A stretch of 64,000 nt of DNA from Syntrophopropionicum propionicicum_A. Its GTDB lineage: Bacteria > Bacillota > Desulfotomaculia > Desulfotomaculales > Pelotomaculaceae. Both the position numbers and the translations under genes were made by a program. The notes under the pieces were generated by a model. It was not told the DNA's origin. It saw only the letters and a list, made by a program, of their open reading frames with translations, and searched no databases. The DNA lies in the NCBI RefSeq assembly GCF_048984525.1, contig NZ_JBMGJC010000008.1:62001-126000 (forward strand). Direction: 5' to 3'. Of the stretch, positions 43,545 to 52,069 are shown one piece after another (position 1 is the first letter of the stretch; the number at the start of each line of letters is the position of its first letter).

Positions 43545-43580
43545 AAGAGAGGACCCGGAGCAGGGTTCTCTCTTTTATTT
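43545..43580. terminator. Bidirectional terminator between the HU gene (+) and the lipoprotein gene (-)
   Basis: AAGAGAGGACCC pairs with GGGTTCTCTCTT (12 bp including one G-T), loop GGAGCA. TTATTTA follows on the plus strand and TATGTATTTGC on the minus strand. Confidence 0.85.
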
Positions 43581-43585
43581 ATAAA

Positions 43586-45109
43586 TCAACTGCCGCTGCC
43601 GCCCTGGCCGCTTCCGGTCCCCGCGCCGCCGCCCTGCCCGCCTGCTCCACCGGCGCCGTCAATTGTTTCAATTTTTTTAATTTCACCGTTTATCTGTACT
43701 TCCACTGTCTTGCCATCCTGGGTGGTTACCCTCAGTGTGGTTTTTTTGCCGGCGCTTCCGCCTCCACTGTTCTGGTTCTGGCCGCCTGACTGGCTGTTCT
43801 GGCTGTTCTGGCCGTTTTGCTGATCGCCCTGTTGGCCGTTTTGTTGGCCACCCTGCTGGCTGTTTTGCTGGCTGTTCTGCTGGCCGCCCTGCTGGCCGCC
43901 CTGCTGTCCCTGATTCTGCCCCTGGGCCTGGCCCCAGCGCTGCTCCAGCAGGTAGGACTCGCTCCTGGTAATCAAACGTACCGGCGTAGTTTTGGCAGGC
44001 ACGTCGAAATCCCCGTTCCTGATCCGGCTGTCATTCTGCCAGTACCCGGTTGCAGCCAGGCCAACCGCCGCGTCATAGGCGTACTGCGCGATCAGTTCCG
44101 GCATAACGTCGACTTCCGCGTCATGGTCCCCCGCTGCCAGGGACCGCGATGACTTTTGATCCGCGCCGACCCCAACGGTTATAACCCTCTCGCTTAATCC
44201 ACGGTTCTTCAAAAGGTCAGCGGCAGCGGCAGCCATGCGGCTGTCGGTGGCGACAACAGCGTCGATCCCGCCGCCCGTTGAGGCCAGGACCTGTTCCAGT
44301 GTGGATGCGGCCATCTGCGGGTCACCACGCGGATGGTCCTTGACCAGGACTACCTGCACCTGGGACTGGCCTTTCAGGTACTGCAGTATTGAAGATGCGA
44401 TATCTGTCGAAACCCGGTCATTTTTATCACCCTGCAGTATAACAGTTTTCAATGCGGCAGCGCGCCCCTGGGCCGCGCTGATAAGGTAGCGCGCTTGCAG
44501 TTCTCCGGTTCTGGCATGGTCGGTGGTAATATAGCCGTCAACAGGTGAATCAATCGGGAGTGTTTCCAGCGCTATAACCTTTATATTAGCCTGGGCCAGC
44601 CTGCGGACTATCCTGGACCCCGCGGCGGGATCCACCAGCTGCAGGATTACTGCCTTGACATTCTGGCTCAAAAGCTGGTCGATGTCTTTTTCCTGCTGGG
44701 CAGAGTCGTTCTTAGCATCCAGCCAGGTGATACTAACCTTAAGCTGACCCTGGCCGCTCTGCTGACCACCCTGCTGGCCCTGCCCCTGGGCACCGTTTTG
44801 CCCGGTCTGAACAGGCACAACGTCAAGGCCGGCCTGCTGGCTCTGTCCGCCCTGCTGCCCGTTTTGCTGGCCCCCCTGCTGGCCCTGCCCTTGGCCGCCC
44901 TGCCTGGCCGACATGGTGTTTTTTATGATCTGGTTGCCGTCCCTTTCCATGTCGGCAAAACTCACAGCTATTTTGACTTCCTGGCCGCCGCCGTTATTGA
45001 CCGGTTTTTTCTGAGGCTGCGCTTTTCTGGCGCACCCGTATAAAAAAGCAATGCTGATGATAATGATAAGGATAAGCATCAATTTATGGGCAGTGATTTT
45101 TATGCTCAT
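43586..45109 (-). CDS. Periplasmic-binding-protein-like lipoprotein with Gln/Gly-rich insertions
   Basis: About 507 residues. The signal peptide ends in a lipobox (IAFLYGC; lipidated Cys near residue 27). The type-1 sugar-binding fold follows: VKIAVSFADMERDGNQIIKN is the first strand and helix, LKVSITWLDAKNDSAQQEKDIDQLL the second. Between them is an insertion of about 60 residues made of GQQGGQQNGQ repeats. The fold continues (ILQLVDPAAG, GYITTDHARTGELQARYL, VATDSRMAAAAADLL). A second Q/G/N/S-rich tract and a small beta domain ending in a Gly-rich tail close the protein. Likely a sugar-binding ABC or sensor protein, but no transporter genes are adjacent. The ATG at 45109 has GGGG 9 bases before it. 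Confidence 0.83.
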   Translation of the reverse strand: MSIKITAHKLMLILIIIISIAFLYGCARKAQPQKKPVNNGGGQEVKIAVSFADMERDGNQIIKNTMSARQGGQGQGQQGGQQNGQQGGQSQQAGLDVVPVQTGQNGAQGQGQQGGQQSGQGQLKVSITWLDAKNDSAQQEKDIDQLLSQNVKAVILQLVDPAAGSRIVRRLAQANIKVIALETLPIDSPVDGYITTDHARTGELQARYLISAAQGRAAALKTVILQGDKNDRVSTDIASSILQYLKGQSQVQVVLVKDHPRGDPQMAASTLEQVLASTGGGIDAVVATDSRMAAAAADLLKNRGLSERVITVGVGADQKSSRSLAAGDHDAEVDVMPELIAQYAYDAAVGLAATGYWQNDSRIRNGDFDVPAKTTPVRLITRSESYLLEQRWGQAQGQNQGQQGGQQGGQQNSQQNSQQGGQQNGQQGDQQNGQNSQNSQSGGQNQNSGGGSAGKKTTLRVTTQDGKTVEVQINGEIKKIETIDGAGGAGGQGGGAGTGSGQGGSGS

Positions 45110-45154
45110 GACTTTCAACCCCATTCATACTCAAGTCTGACTTTATTATGTCAG

Positions 45155-45207
45155 AAAAGTTGTCTAAATATTGAGGGGAAAGTCGAACGAAAAATCTGAC
45201 AACTTTT
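45155..45207. promoter_or_regulatory. Inverted repeat in the divergent lipoprotein/DUF2508 promoter region
   Basis: AAAAGTTGTC (45155-45164) and GACAACTTTT (45198-45207) are perfect 10-bp arms 33 bases apart. A smaller CTGAC/GTCAG pair lies just left (45137-45154). The position between two divergent genes suggests operator half-sites or a shared leader. Confidence 0.45.
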
Positions 45208-45277
45208 GTTATATTATGTAAACACACCTTTTATTTTCCATCATTTCTATCTATAATGATGATGAGGTGATTAATAA

Positions 45278-45616
45278 ATGAGCATGTTGTCAACAATTAA
45301 ATCCTTAACGCTGTCTGAAATATCCAGGCTTAGAGAGATGGTGGAAGGACCTCCGACTCCCGACCTGGTGAAAGCGGTCGAGTGCGCCCGGCGCGACTGG
45401 CAGCTGGCTCTCAAAGAGGCAGACTATATAGACAGCGACCTGGATGAATATGTTATCTTCAAAATCAATTCGGCGGAGAGGCGCTACATGGCGCTGCTGG
45501 AGCAGGCCAGGAAAGAAGGCACGTGCGCCTGGCCGGAGCTGACACAGTTTTCCTGCGCAGACGAGTTTAGCGCCGATTCGGGCCACAGGGAAAACGAACC
45601 TGTCTGTACCGGGTAA
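45278..45616 (+). CDS. DUF2508 (YaaL-like) protein
   Basis: 112 residues, cytoplasmic and largely helical. The core CARRDWQLALKEADYIDSDLDEYVIFKINSAERRYMALLEQA matches DUF2508, whose usual length is 70-90 residues; an extra ~25-residue tail follows. No function is established. In Bacillus the homologue is near recR and the bofA sporulation gene. GAGGTGA lies 8 bases before the ATG. A bidirectional terminator separates it from the convergent uracil-DNA glycosylase gene. Confidence 0.75.
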   Translation: MSMLSTIKSLTLSEISRLREMVEGPPTPDLVKAVECARRDWQLALKEADYIDSDLDEYVIFKINSAERRYMALLEQARKEGTCAWPELTQFSCADEFSADSGHRENEPVCTG

Positions 45617-45648
45617 AAACAAAGCCGGGGCAACCCCGGCTTATTTAT
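45617..45648. terminator. Bidirectional terminator (DUF2508 gene and uracil-DNA glycosylase gene)
   Basis: AAGCCGGGG/CCCCGGCTT, a perfect 9-bp stem with loop CAA. ATTTATT follows on the plus strand and TGTTTTTA on the minus strand. Confidence 0.88.
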
Positions 45649-46249
45649 TCATTGCGCTCATGTATTCCTCCCTGACCTTCTGAAAGTCCTCCCAGACCGG
45701 GCGTTTCTTGGACGGGTCTCTCAGCAGCGCGGCCGGGTGATAAGTGGGCATTATTTTTATGCCGCTCTTGCTTTCCAGCCACTGGCCGCGGGCCCTGGTA
45801 ATCCTTGCCTCGGGATCGACCAGGTTCTGCAGCGCCGTCCCCCCCAGCAGGACGATCAGCGCCGGGGAAATCAATTCGATCTGCCGGTACAGCCAGGGCA
45901 GACACTGCCTGGCTTCTTCCGGGCGCGGCACCCTGTTGCCGGGCGGCCGGCATTTCACCACGTTGGCGATGTAGGTATGCTCAAACCTTTCCAGGCCGAT
46001 TGCCCCCAGGATCTGGTCCAGGAGCTGCCCTGCCTTGCCGGCGAAAGGCCTCCCCAACCGGTCTTCCTCGGCTCCCGGCCCCTCACCGATCAGCATCAGC
46101 CTGGCGCATGGGTTACCCTCGCCGAACACCACCCCGGAACATTCCGCCCGCAAGCCGCAGCGACTGCAGGCCAGCGCCATCTCTTTCAGCTCGTCCAGGC
46201 TTTTTATGACGCTTAAATCATGATCTTCGCTGTAAGGCACCTTGTTCAA
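45641..46249 (-). CDS. Family 4 uracil-DNA glycosylase (4Fe-4S)
   Basis: 202 residues. The iron-sulphur Cys set starts with CSRCGLRAECSG; motif 1 is IGEGPGAEEDRLGRPFAGKAG; a further Cys is in NVVKCRPPGN and another in ARQCLPWL; motif 2 is MPTYHPAALLRDPSKK. It removes uracil from DNA to start base excision repair. The start is uncertain: a TTG at 46249 or the GTG three codons later, neither with a strong site. It converges with the DUF2508 gene. Confidence 0.93.
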   Translation of the reverse strand: MNKVPYSEDHDLSVIKSLDELKEMALACSRCGLRAECSGVVFGEGNPCARLMLIGEGPGAEEDRLGRPFAGKAGQLLDQILGAIGLERFEHTYIANVVKCRPPGNRVPRPEEARQCLPWLYRQIELISPALIVLLGGTALQNLVDPEARITRARGQWLESKSGIKIMPTYHPAALLRDPSKKRPVWEDFQKVREEYMSAMNK

Positions 46250-46304
46250 GGTTTAAACCCCCCTGCCGGTCTCGGCACGATTATATCCCCGTCAACTAAA
46301 ATAG

Positions 46305-47555
46305 TCAACGCGAAGTTTTGCCCCATAGTTTCAATATCCACCGGCCCAGGGGGCCCACCGTCAGCAGTTCCACATACCTGCCCTCGTTGCTTTCCGGAAC
46401 CGGCGCCAGGCCCCAGGCTTTTCCCGGTTCAGGCGGCTTGATCACAGTGTTTTTGGCCGCGCCGGCGGCACGGCTTATATAATCAACTCCCGGGGGCAGG
46501 AAGGAGGACTGCAGCAGGTTGTAAAACTCAGTCCTGTCGGTAAATTTGACCCCGTTTACCGCGGTAATGACGTCCCCGGGACGCAGGCCGGCCCGCCAGG
46601 CCGGCCCGTCCGGCAGCACGTCCAGGAGCCTCATCCCCTCCGCGGCGGGAACATAAATAGGTTCGCCCTTTAATTCGAACCATTTGCCTATATAAATGAC
46701 CGCCTCGTGCCCAAGGGGGGAGAACAACGCCGCCAGCAGCGCCACCGCCCGGTTATGGCCGGCCAGCACGGCCAGCGCCAGCAGGACCAGGCTGTACAGG
46801 CCCAGGAAAAGAGAGGACAGCCTGCTTTTTTCAGCCGGGGTCCTGGCAATGGCTATGTCGCCGTACCCCAGACCGGCCACCAGCGGCAGCAAGGCAAAAA
46901 TGAGGTCTTGCGGGTTTCCTTCCACCCCGGGCATGATCAGGGGCCACCAGCCGGGCATCTCGATACCGCCATCGGCCATTCCACCCGTTATTACAGCCAG
47001 CACCACGATGGGGATGGGCCAGAACCGCTGCAGGGTAAAGCCGCCGATGATTTTTCCCTCCGGCCCCTTGATATAGGCCGGTACCGCGCCCAGGTGGCCG
47101 CCGGCAAAAATAAGAAAACTCTCGACCATATGCAGGGCGGCCACCAGGGCCAGGATCTGAGAAGGGTTAATCTGCGGGACACCGAAGATTAAATTGGACA
47201 GGGCCAGGATACCCCCCGCGTAGGCGAAGCATAAAAAACGGATATTAATCATCATCAAAAGGATTGCCACAGGCCACAGGTAGTACAGTTCACCAGAAAT
47301 GGTGAGACCGACGAATATCACCAGGTAACTGCCGAGCAGACCGCCGAGCAAGCCGTAACCAATCGCCGCCAGAAAATCTTTCCTGGTGCGCCCGGCCCTG
47401 GCCCCGAAGAAATTTTCCCTCAACTTTTCCATCCGGTTGTACTGTATGGCGATTATAACGCATACGACCAGGTAGAGAAAAAGGTAGGCAGGATCAATAA
47501 AGGTCTGCAGAAAGGCCTGTAAAGTTATAGGAATAAGCTGGAGAAAAGGGAACAA
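46305..47555 (-). CDS. PDZ-domain membrane protein, MinJ-like
   Basis: 416 residues. The N-terminal ~285 residues hold about eight hydrophobic segments, and a PDZ domain (MRLLDVLPDGPAWRAGLRPGDVITAVNGVKF) spans about 305-375. The organisation matches Bacillus MinJ, which links DivIVA and MinD to division-site choice. In Bacillus minJ lies near ftsEX and ctpB, as here, which supports the assignment. The TTG start has GAGGTG 7 bases before it. A short hairpin terminator separates it from ctp. Confidence 0.8.
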   Translation of the reverse strand: MFPFLQLIPITLQAFLQTFIDPAYLFLYLVVCVIIAIQYNRMEKLRENFFGARAGRTRKDFLAAIGYGLLGGLLGSYLVIFVGLTISGELYYLWPVAILLMMINIRFLCFAYAGGILALSNLIFGVPQINPSQILALVAALHMVESFLIFAGGHLGAVPAYIKGPEGKIIGGFTLQRFWPIPIVVLAVITGGMADGGIEMPGWWPLIMPGVEGNPQDLIFALLPLVAGLGYGDIAIARTPAEKSRLSSLFLGLYSLVLLALAVLAGHNRAVALLAALFSPLGHEAVIYIGKWFELKGEPIYVPAAEGMRLLDVLPDGPAWRAGLRPGDVITAVNGVKFTDRTEFYNLLQSSFLPPGVDYISRAAGAAKNTVIKPPEPGKAWGLAPVPESNEGRYVELLTVGPLGRWILKLWGKTSR

Positions 47556-47590
47556 AACACTTCACCTCGGCATATATGTTAAGCATATTG

Positions 47591-47618
47591 AAAAAGCCGC
47601 AGGAGTTTGTCCCGCGGC
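47591..47618 (-). terminator. Hairpin terminator between ctp and the MinJ-like gene
   Basis: GCCGC/GCGGC arms extended by inner GG/CC pairs, followed on the minus strand by TTTTTC. It may attenuate rather than fully stop transcription, because the MinJ-like gene has only a short space for its own promoter. Confidence 0.65.
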
Positions 47619-47630
47619 AGTTCAATCGCT

Positions 47631-48788
47631 CTAGCCCGCTATCTTCTGCTTCATAATCTCGACTGCCCGGTCCATCTGTGGATCGTGGGGAGGTTCCTGC
47701 GCCTGCACAGTTACGTCCGGCTCGATCCCTTTCAGGTTGATATCGTTTTTATTAGGAGTCAGGTACCTGGCTGTCGTAATCTTGAGCCCCGCCCCGTTGT
47801 CCAACTGGAACAGGGTCTGGACGACGCCTTTACCAAACGTTTTTGTGCCTACCAGGGTCCCGGCGCCGGTGTCCTTTACCGCTCCCGCCAATATCTCGGC
47901 CGCACTGGCGCTGCCGCCGTTGATTAATACCACCAGGGGCAGTCCTACTGTCAGCCCCTCTGATGGAAATTCCTGGTCCCTGCCGGTGCGGTAATCAATA
48001 TATACGATGGGGCCCTTGGGAATAAAATTCTTGGCCACGTTAACCGCGGAAGTAAGCTCACCCCCGGGGTTATCCCTGAGGTCCAGGATCAAACCCTTTA
48101 TTTTGCTGCCCTGCAGGTTCGCCAGGACCGCTTTCAGCTCTTCGGGCGTGCGTTCAGTAAACTGGCTGATTATTACATAGCCGATATCCGAATTAACGAT
48201 TACCCGCCCCTCTACTGTGGGTACACTTATCTCTTCCCTGGCTATGTTAGTAAATTGAAGCGTGCTTCCCTGCCTTTCGACGGTAAGGTTTATGGTCGAA
48301 CCCACCGGTCCTCTCATCAGGTTAATCGCTGTTTCCAGATCGATTCCCCTGGCGTCGCTTTCATTAATCTTTACGATCACGTCCCCGGCCTCAATGCCCG
48401 CCCTTGCAGCAGGCGTCCCCTGGTAAGCCCGGACCACCGTCAAGTTCTGGTCCTTTACGCCAACGAGGATGCCCAGGCCGCCGAAAGACCCCTTTATTTG
48501 TTCCTGCAGCATGGCAAAGGTCTTCGGTTCCAGGTAGACGGAATAAGGATCGTTCAGTGAGTTCACGATCCCTTTTATGGCCCCGTCGATCATCTGGGCC
48601 GAGTTTACCGGCTGCAGGTACTGCGTCCTGACGATGGCAACTACCTTGACCAGGTTGCTGATATGTTTGTAATTTGTCGCCACCAGGGCGCCCATAATAA
48701 CGAAAACGGCAATTATAAATATTGCCAGGAATTTGAGACGCCTGTCGGCGGCACTGCTTTCGAACTTGTTGTAACTCAAGCTGCTCAC
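47631..48788 (-). CDS. ctpB: S41 C-terminal processing peptidase
   Basis: 385 residues. One N-terminal membrane anchor (about 20-42), a PDZ domain (GLGILVGVKDQNLTVVRAYQGTPAARAGIEAGDVIVKI) and a tail-specific protease domain. The catalytic Ser is in VLINGGSASAAEILAGA and the Lys in GTKTFGKGVVQTLFQ. In Bacillus CtpB cleaves SpoIVFA during sporulation and CtpA-type enzymes act in envelope control. It is in the ftsE-ftsX-M23-ctp order common in Firmicutes. A GTG at 48788 or a TTG four codons later may be the start. Confidence 0.93.
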   Translation of the reverse strand: MSSLSYNKFESSAADRRLKFLAIFIIAVFVIMGALVATNYKHISNLVKVVAIVRTQYLQPVNSAQMIDGAIKGIVNSLNDPYSVYLEPKTFAMLQEQIKGSFGGLGILVGVKDQNLTVVRAYQGTPAARAGIEAGDVIVKINESDARGIDLETAINLMRGPVGSTINLTVERQGSTLQFTNIAREEISVPTVEGRVIVNSDIGYVIISQFTERTPEELKAVLANLQGSKIKGLILDLRDNPGGELTSAVNVAKNFIPKGPIVYIDYRTGRDQEFPSEGLTVGLPLVVLINGGSASAAEILAGAVKDTGAGTLVGTKTFGKGVVQTLFQLDNGAGLKITTARYLTPNKNDINLKGIEPDVTVQAQEPPHDPQMDRAVEIMKQKIAG

Positions 48789-48942
48789 ACCTACTTTGTT
48801 TTGATACGATATTATACTACATCAATCTGGTAAACATGTCCAATATAATAATTTACCAGTTTTTATTCAAAAAAAATACCGCCGGCAGTTCCCTGCCAAC
48901 AGTATTCAGACATTGCCGCATTAATATGCGCGTGTTTAAAGT

Positions 48943-50073
48943 TTAGAAATAATTCATCGGGTCGACCGGTTCACCATCAACCCTTACCGAGAAATCGAGG
49001 TGAGGCCCGGTCGAAAGACCTGTACTGCCGACCTCGGCGATGGTATCGCCTTTATAGACCTCCTGCCCCTGGTAAACCAGCTGGGCGTTAAGGTGTGAAT
49101 AAAGGGTCGTCAGACCGCCGCCGTGGTCGATCATGACGACATTGCCGTAGCCGCTCATGTAGCTTACGTCAATGACAGTGCCGTCCTGGGCCGCCACGAC
49201 CGCGGCGCCGTAATCCGCCGGTATGTCTATCCCGTTGTGCATGCGGCCTGTCCCCAGGATGGGGTGCTCACGCCAGCCAAATACGGAGGAGATGTCATTA
49301 TAGCCGGGCACCGGCCAGGCGAAACCGCCGGTGGAGGCGGGCCGGTCCTTGGCCCGCAGGCGGGCGATATCACGCAGGATCTGCTGCTCCTGTTCCTCCA
49401 GGCGGGAGGCTTCCGCCTCGATATCCCAGAGGTTGTACTCGGCTTCGCTGAGCAAGGCGTCCCTCTCGCCCCTTCTGAGGTCAAGCTCCCTGCGGGCGGC
49501 GTCCTGCTCATTGATCAGGGTGGTCAGGGCTTGCTGCTGCACCTCCAGGTCGGCCTTTTTGTTATTGAGCCGCTGGCGGTCCGCCTTGACCTGTTGTATA
49601 GTCTCAGAATCCTGGTGCACTACCCGTTTCAACAGTTCAAACCGGTTTATAAAATCGTTGAAGTCCCTGGCCTCAAAAAGAACCTCCAGGTAGCTGACAT
49701 TGCCGACCTCGTAGATGCTGCGCACTCTTTTGTTCAATATCTCGGTGCTCTTGTCCAGCTGGATCCTGGCTTCTTCCAGTTCAGCCTCGGTCACGCGCAG
49801 GGTCTCCCTGGAGCTATCCATAGTATCCTGGAGATCTTTCAGCTGAACAGATTTTTCACTGATTAACCCGTTATAATAAGCGACCTCGCTGGCATAATCC
49901 CTGACCACGCCCCGGGCCTGGTCAGCCTCATTTCTCACCTCATTGAGCTGCTCCCGGGTCTCTTCCAGCTGCTTTTCCAAGTCATCTCCGTAAGCGGCGC
50001 CCAGAGTGCCCAGCAAAAGCAAAACCATCACCGTTATAACAACCACTTTCCACTTTATAAAACCGGGCTTCAA
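48943..50073 (-). CDS. FtsEX-associated murein hydrolase (coiled coil plus M23/LytM)
   Basis: About 376 residues. A signal or anchor peptide (WKVVVITVMVLLLLGTLGAA), a long coiled coil at about 30-245, and a C-terminal M23 domain (FGWREHPILGTGRMHNGIDIPAD). The first zinc ligands are His/Asp in RMHNGID. The final motif reads GPHLDF instead of the usual HLH, so the last zinc His is replaced by Asp. It follows ftsX and is probably activated by FtsEX, like EnvC/PcsB. I choose the TTG at 50073 behind AAGGGGTG. Confidence 0.9.
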   Translation of the reverse strand: MKPGFIKWKVVVITVMVLLLLGTLGAAYGDDLEKQLEETREQLNEVRNEADQARGVVRDYASEVAYYNGLISEKSVQLKDLQDTMDSSRETLRVTEAELEEARIQLDKSTEILNKRVRSIYEVGNVSYLEVLFEARDFNDFINRFELLKRVVHQDSETIQQVKADRQRLNNKKADLEVQQQALTTLINEQDAARRELDLRRGERDALLSEAEYNLWDIEAEASRLEEQEQQILRDIARLRAKDRPASTGGFAWPVPGYNDISSVFGWREHPILGTGRMHNGIDIPADYGAAVVAAQDGTVIDVSYMSGYGNVVMIDHGGGLTTLYSHLNAQLVYQGQEVYKGDTIAEVGSTGLSTGPHLDFSVRVDGEPVDPMNYF

Positions 50074-50141
50074 AAAACTCACCCCTTACTATCCGGAAAT
50101 ATCTTTAAATTGTTTTAACTCCCATAACAAGGTGCGGCGCG

Positions 50142-51029
50142 CTAGGACTTTAAAAACCTGCGCATACTGATCAGGCTGCCTGCCGCCCCGATTACCAGGC
50201 CCATTAACAGGAGCAGTTCCATCAGGGGTTTGATTAAAGCCCGGTCGGTGACCAGCTGCATGAAAGGAAGTGAAATTTGTATATTGTCAATTAGCGATAT
50301 ATATCCGAAATAAACAACCAGGACCGCCATAAGCGAGCCGGCCAGCCCCAGCATCATTCCCTCCAGTACGAAGGGAAACTGTACAAACCAGTTGGTCGCT
50401 CCCAGGAATTTCATGATGCCGATCTCTTTGCGCCGGGCATAAACAGAAAGTCGGATAGTAGTGGCGATCAGGAAAACTGCCGCCACTCCCAGAAGCACCA
50501 TGGTGATTAACCCGGCCGTGCGGACCCACTTGGAAAGTGCCAGCATTTTCTCAACGACACCCTGTCCGTAGCGCACATCATCAACCTGGGCGTAAGACTC
50601 CAGCTCAGCGGCCAGCGGCGCTACCTGCTCAGCGGTGGCGGTTTTAATCCTTAAAGCGTCCGGCAGCGGGTTTTTCTCTTCCAGGCCGTCCAGAATATCC
50701 TTCTGTTCTCCGAAATTTTCCCTCATTTCTTCCAGAGCCTGCTGTTTTGATACAAATACAACCTGGGTCGCTTCAGGCTTATCCGCAAGTTTGTTTTCGA
50801 GATCCTGCACCTCGTCCGGCGTTATCTCATCTTTAAAAAACACACTGATTTCCACGCTTGACTCCAGGTTGGCCGCGATGTTGTTGGCATTCATCACCAG
50901 CAGGAGGGAACTGCCGAGGATCAGCAGAGAGACGGCGACAACACCTATTGACGCCACTGAGATCCAGCTGTTCCTGATCACTGACAGGACAGCCTCCCGG
51001 AAATAATACTGAATGGTCTTAAGCCTCAT
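50142..51029 (-). CDS. ftsX: Cell division permease FtsX
   Basis: About 295 residues with four membrane segments: one near 20-45, then three after about 165, with the large extracytoplasmic domain between. The domain carries the SSVEISVFFKDEITPDEVQ motif usual in FtsX. With FtsE it transmits ATP hydrolysis to peptidoglycan hydrolases. The start at 51029 has AAGGTG upstream; it overlaps the ftsE end by 11 bases. Confidence 0.95.
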   Translation of the reverse strand: MRLKTIQYYFREAVLSVIRNSWISVASIGVVAVSLLILGSSLLLVMNANNIAANLESSVEISVFFKDEITPDEVQDLENKLADKPEATQVVFVSKQQALEEMRENFGEQKDILDGLEEKNPLPDALRIKTATAEQVAPLAAELESYAQVDDVRYGQGVVEKMLALSKWVRTAGLITMVLLGVAAVFLIATTIRLSVYARRKEIGIMKFLGATNWFVQFPFVLEGMMLGLAGSLMAVLVVYFGYISLIDNIQISLPFMQLVTDRALIKPLMELLLLMGLVIGAAGSLISMRRFLKS

Positions 51030-51705
51030 TGCGGTACGCACCTTCTTCCTCGTCCCGCACGATTCTCCCGCCTGCCAGCTCTATTACGCGTTTCTTCATA
51101 TCATCAACAATATCCCAGGCATGAGTGGCCATGATAATAGTCGTGCCGCGCCGGTTAATATCCATGAAAAGCTTCATCAATCCCCATGATGTCTCCGGGT
51201 CCAGGTTGCCCGTGGGTTCGTCGGCAATGAGCAGGACCGGGTTGTTTACGATAGCCCGCGCCACGCATACCCGCTGCTGTTCGCCGCCTGACAGGTGGTC
51301 CGGGAAAATATCCGCTTTTTCCGTGAGTCCCACCATGCTCAGCACTGCAGGCACAGCCTTTTTAATTTCCTTATTTGAGGCGCCGATAACCTCCAGGGCG
51401 AAAGAAACATTTTCAGCCACTGTTTTCCTGGGCAGCAGTCGGAAATCCTGAAAAACCATGCCTATTTTGCGCCGCAGGTAAGGGACTTCCCGTGGTTTCA
51501 TACGGACCACGTTTTTCCCGTTGAGGATGATCTGGCCGCGGGAAGGGACCTCTTCCCGGTACAGGAGTTTGGTCAGGGTTGACTTGCCGGCGCCGCTCGG
51601 CCCCACCAGGAACACGAACTCGCCTTTGTTGATCTTCATGGTGACATCTATGAGAGCCTTGGCTCCATTGAGATAAGTCTTGGTAACGTTTTGCAGCTGG
51701 ATCAA
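51019..51705 (-). CDS. ftsE: Cell division ATP-binding protein FtsE
   Basis: 228 residues. Walker A GPSGAGKSTLTKLLY, Q-loop MVFQDFRLLPRKT, signature LSGGEQQRVCVARAI, Walker B LLIADEPTGNLDPETS. It drives FtsX. I choose the TTG at 51705, because GAGGTG lies 6 bases before it, giving MIQLQNVTKTY, the usual FtsE opening. A GTG at 51714 overlaps the ribosome site. Confidence 0.95.
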   Translation of the reverse strand: MIQLQNVTKTYLNGAKALIDVTMKINKGEFVFLVGPSGAGKSTLTKLLYREEVPSRGQIILNGKNVVRMKPREVPYLRRKIGMVFQDFRLLPRKTVAENVSFALEVIGASNKEIKKAVPAVLSMVGLTEKADIFPDHLSGGEQQRVCVARAIVNNPVLLIADEPTGNLDPETSWGLMKLFMDINRRGTTIIMATHAWDIVDDMKKRVIELAGGRIVRDEEEGAYRNEA

Positions 51706-51854
51706 ACAGAGCACCTCATATCTCGTGTGTTCATAATGGTCCTTATCAGCTGATTAGTTAAGACATCAAATAACAAACCTAGTTAATCTTCGACAGAACA
51801 AGTTATAATCCTTCCTAAAAAGGGAGAAAAAGAAAAAGCCCCGCGTATTGAGAT

Positions 51855-51880
51855 GTGGGACGTGAGAAGTGAGACATGAG
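51855..51880 (+). repeat. GTGGGACGTGAGA-type repeat, copy A
   Basis: GTGGGACGTGAGAAGTGAGA on the plus strand. Its reverse complement matches copy B with about three differences over 26 bases, so the two could form a long hairpin across 180 bases. Confidence 0.7.
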
Positions 51881-52034
51881 ACTGCAAGATAGACCTTAAG
51901 GGTCAAGAACCCAAAAGAAATGCAGGATATACTTATAAACCGAGACCAAGTGGACGATAAGTGTGTCAAAGGACGTCAGAAGCAAGAGTTGAGAGCACCG
52001 TGTTAAAAAAGACCCTTGAGGAACGCAGTAAATA

Positions 52035-52062
52035 CCCACGTCTCACGTCTCACGTCCCACGA
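52035..52062 (-). repeat. GTGGGACGTGAGA-type repeat, copy B
   Basis: The plus strand reads CACGTCTCACGTCTCACG followed by TCCCAC, an internally periodic unit with TCTCACG repeated. It lies 7 bases before the yitT stop codon side. Confidence 0.7.
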
Positions 52063-52069
52063 CCAAAAT

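Larger units (their letters stand above)
51715..52069. other. yitT-ftsE intergenic region with an inverted repeat pair
   Basis: 355 bases. Apart from the two copies of the GTGGGACGTGAGA repeat (51855-51880 and 52035-52062) I find no credible gene. A promoter for ftsE is expected on the minus strand but not evident. Confidence 0.6.

Noticed and set aside
51766..51969. 67-codon minus-strand frame between yitT and ftsE
   Set aside because: It is built largely across the GTGGGACGTGAGA repeat and has no ribosome site.
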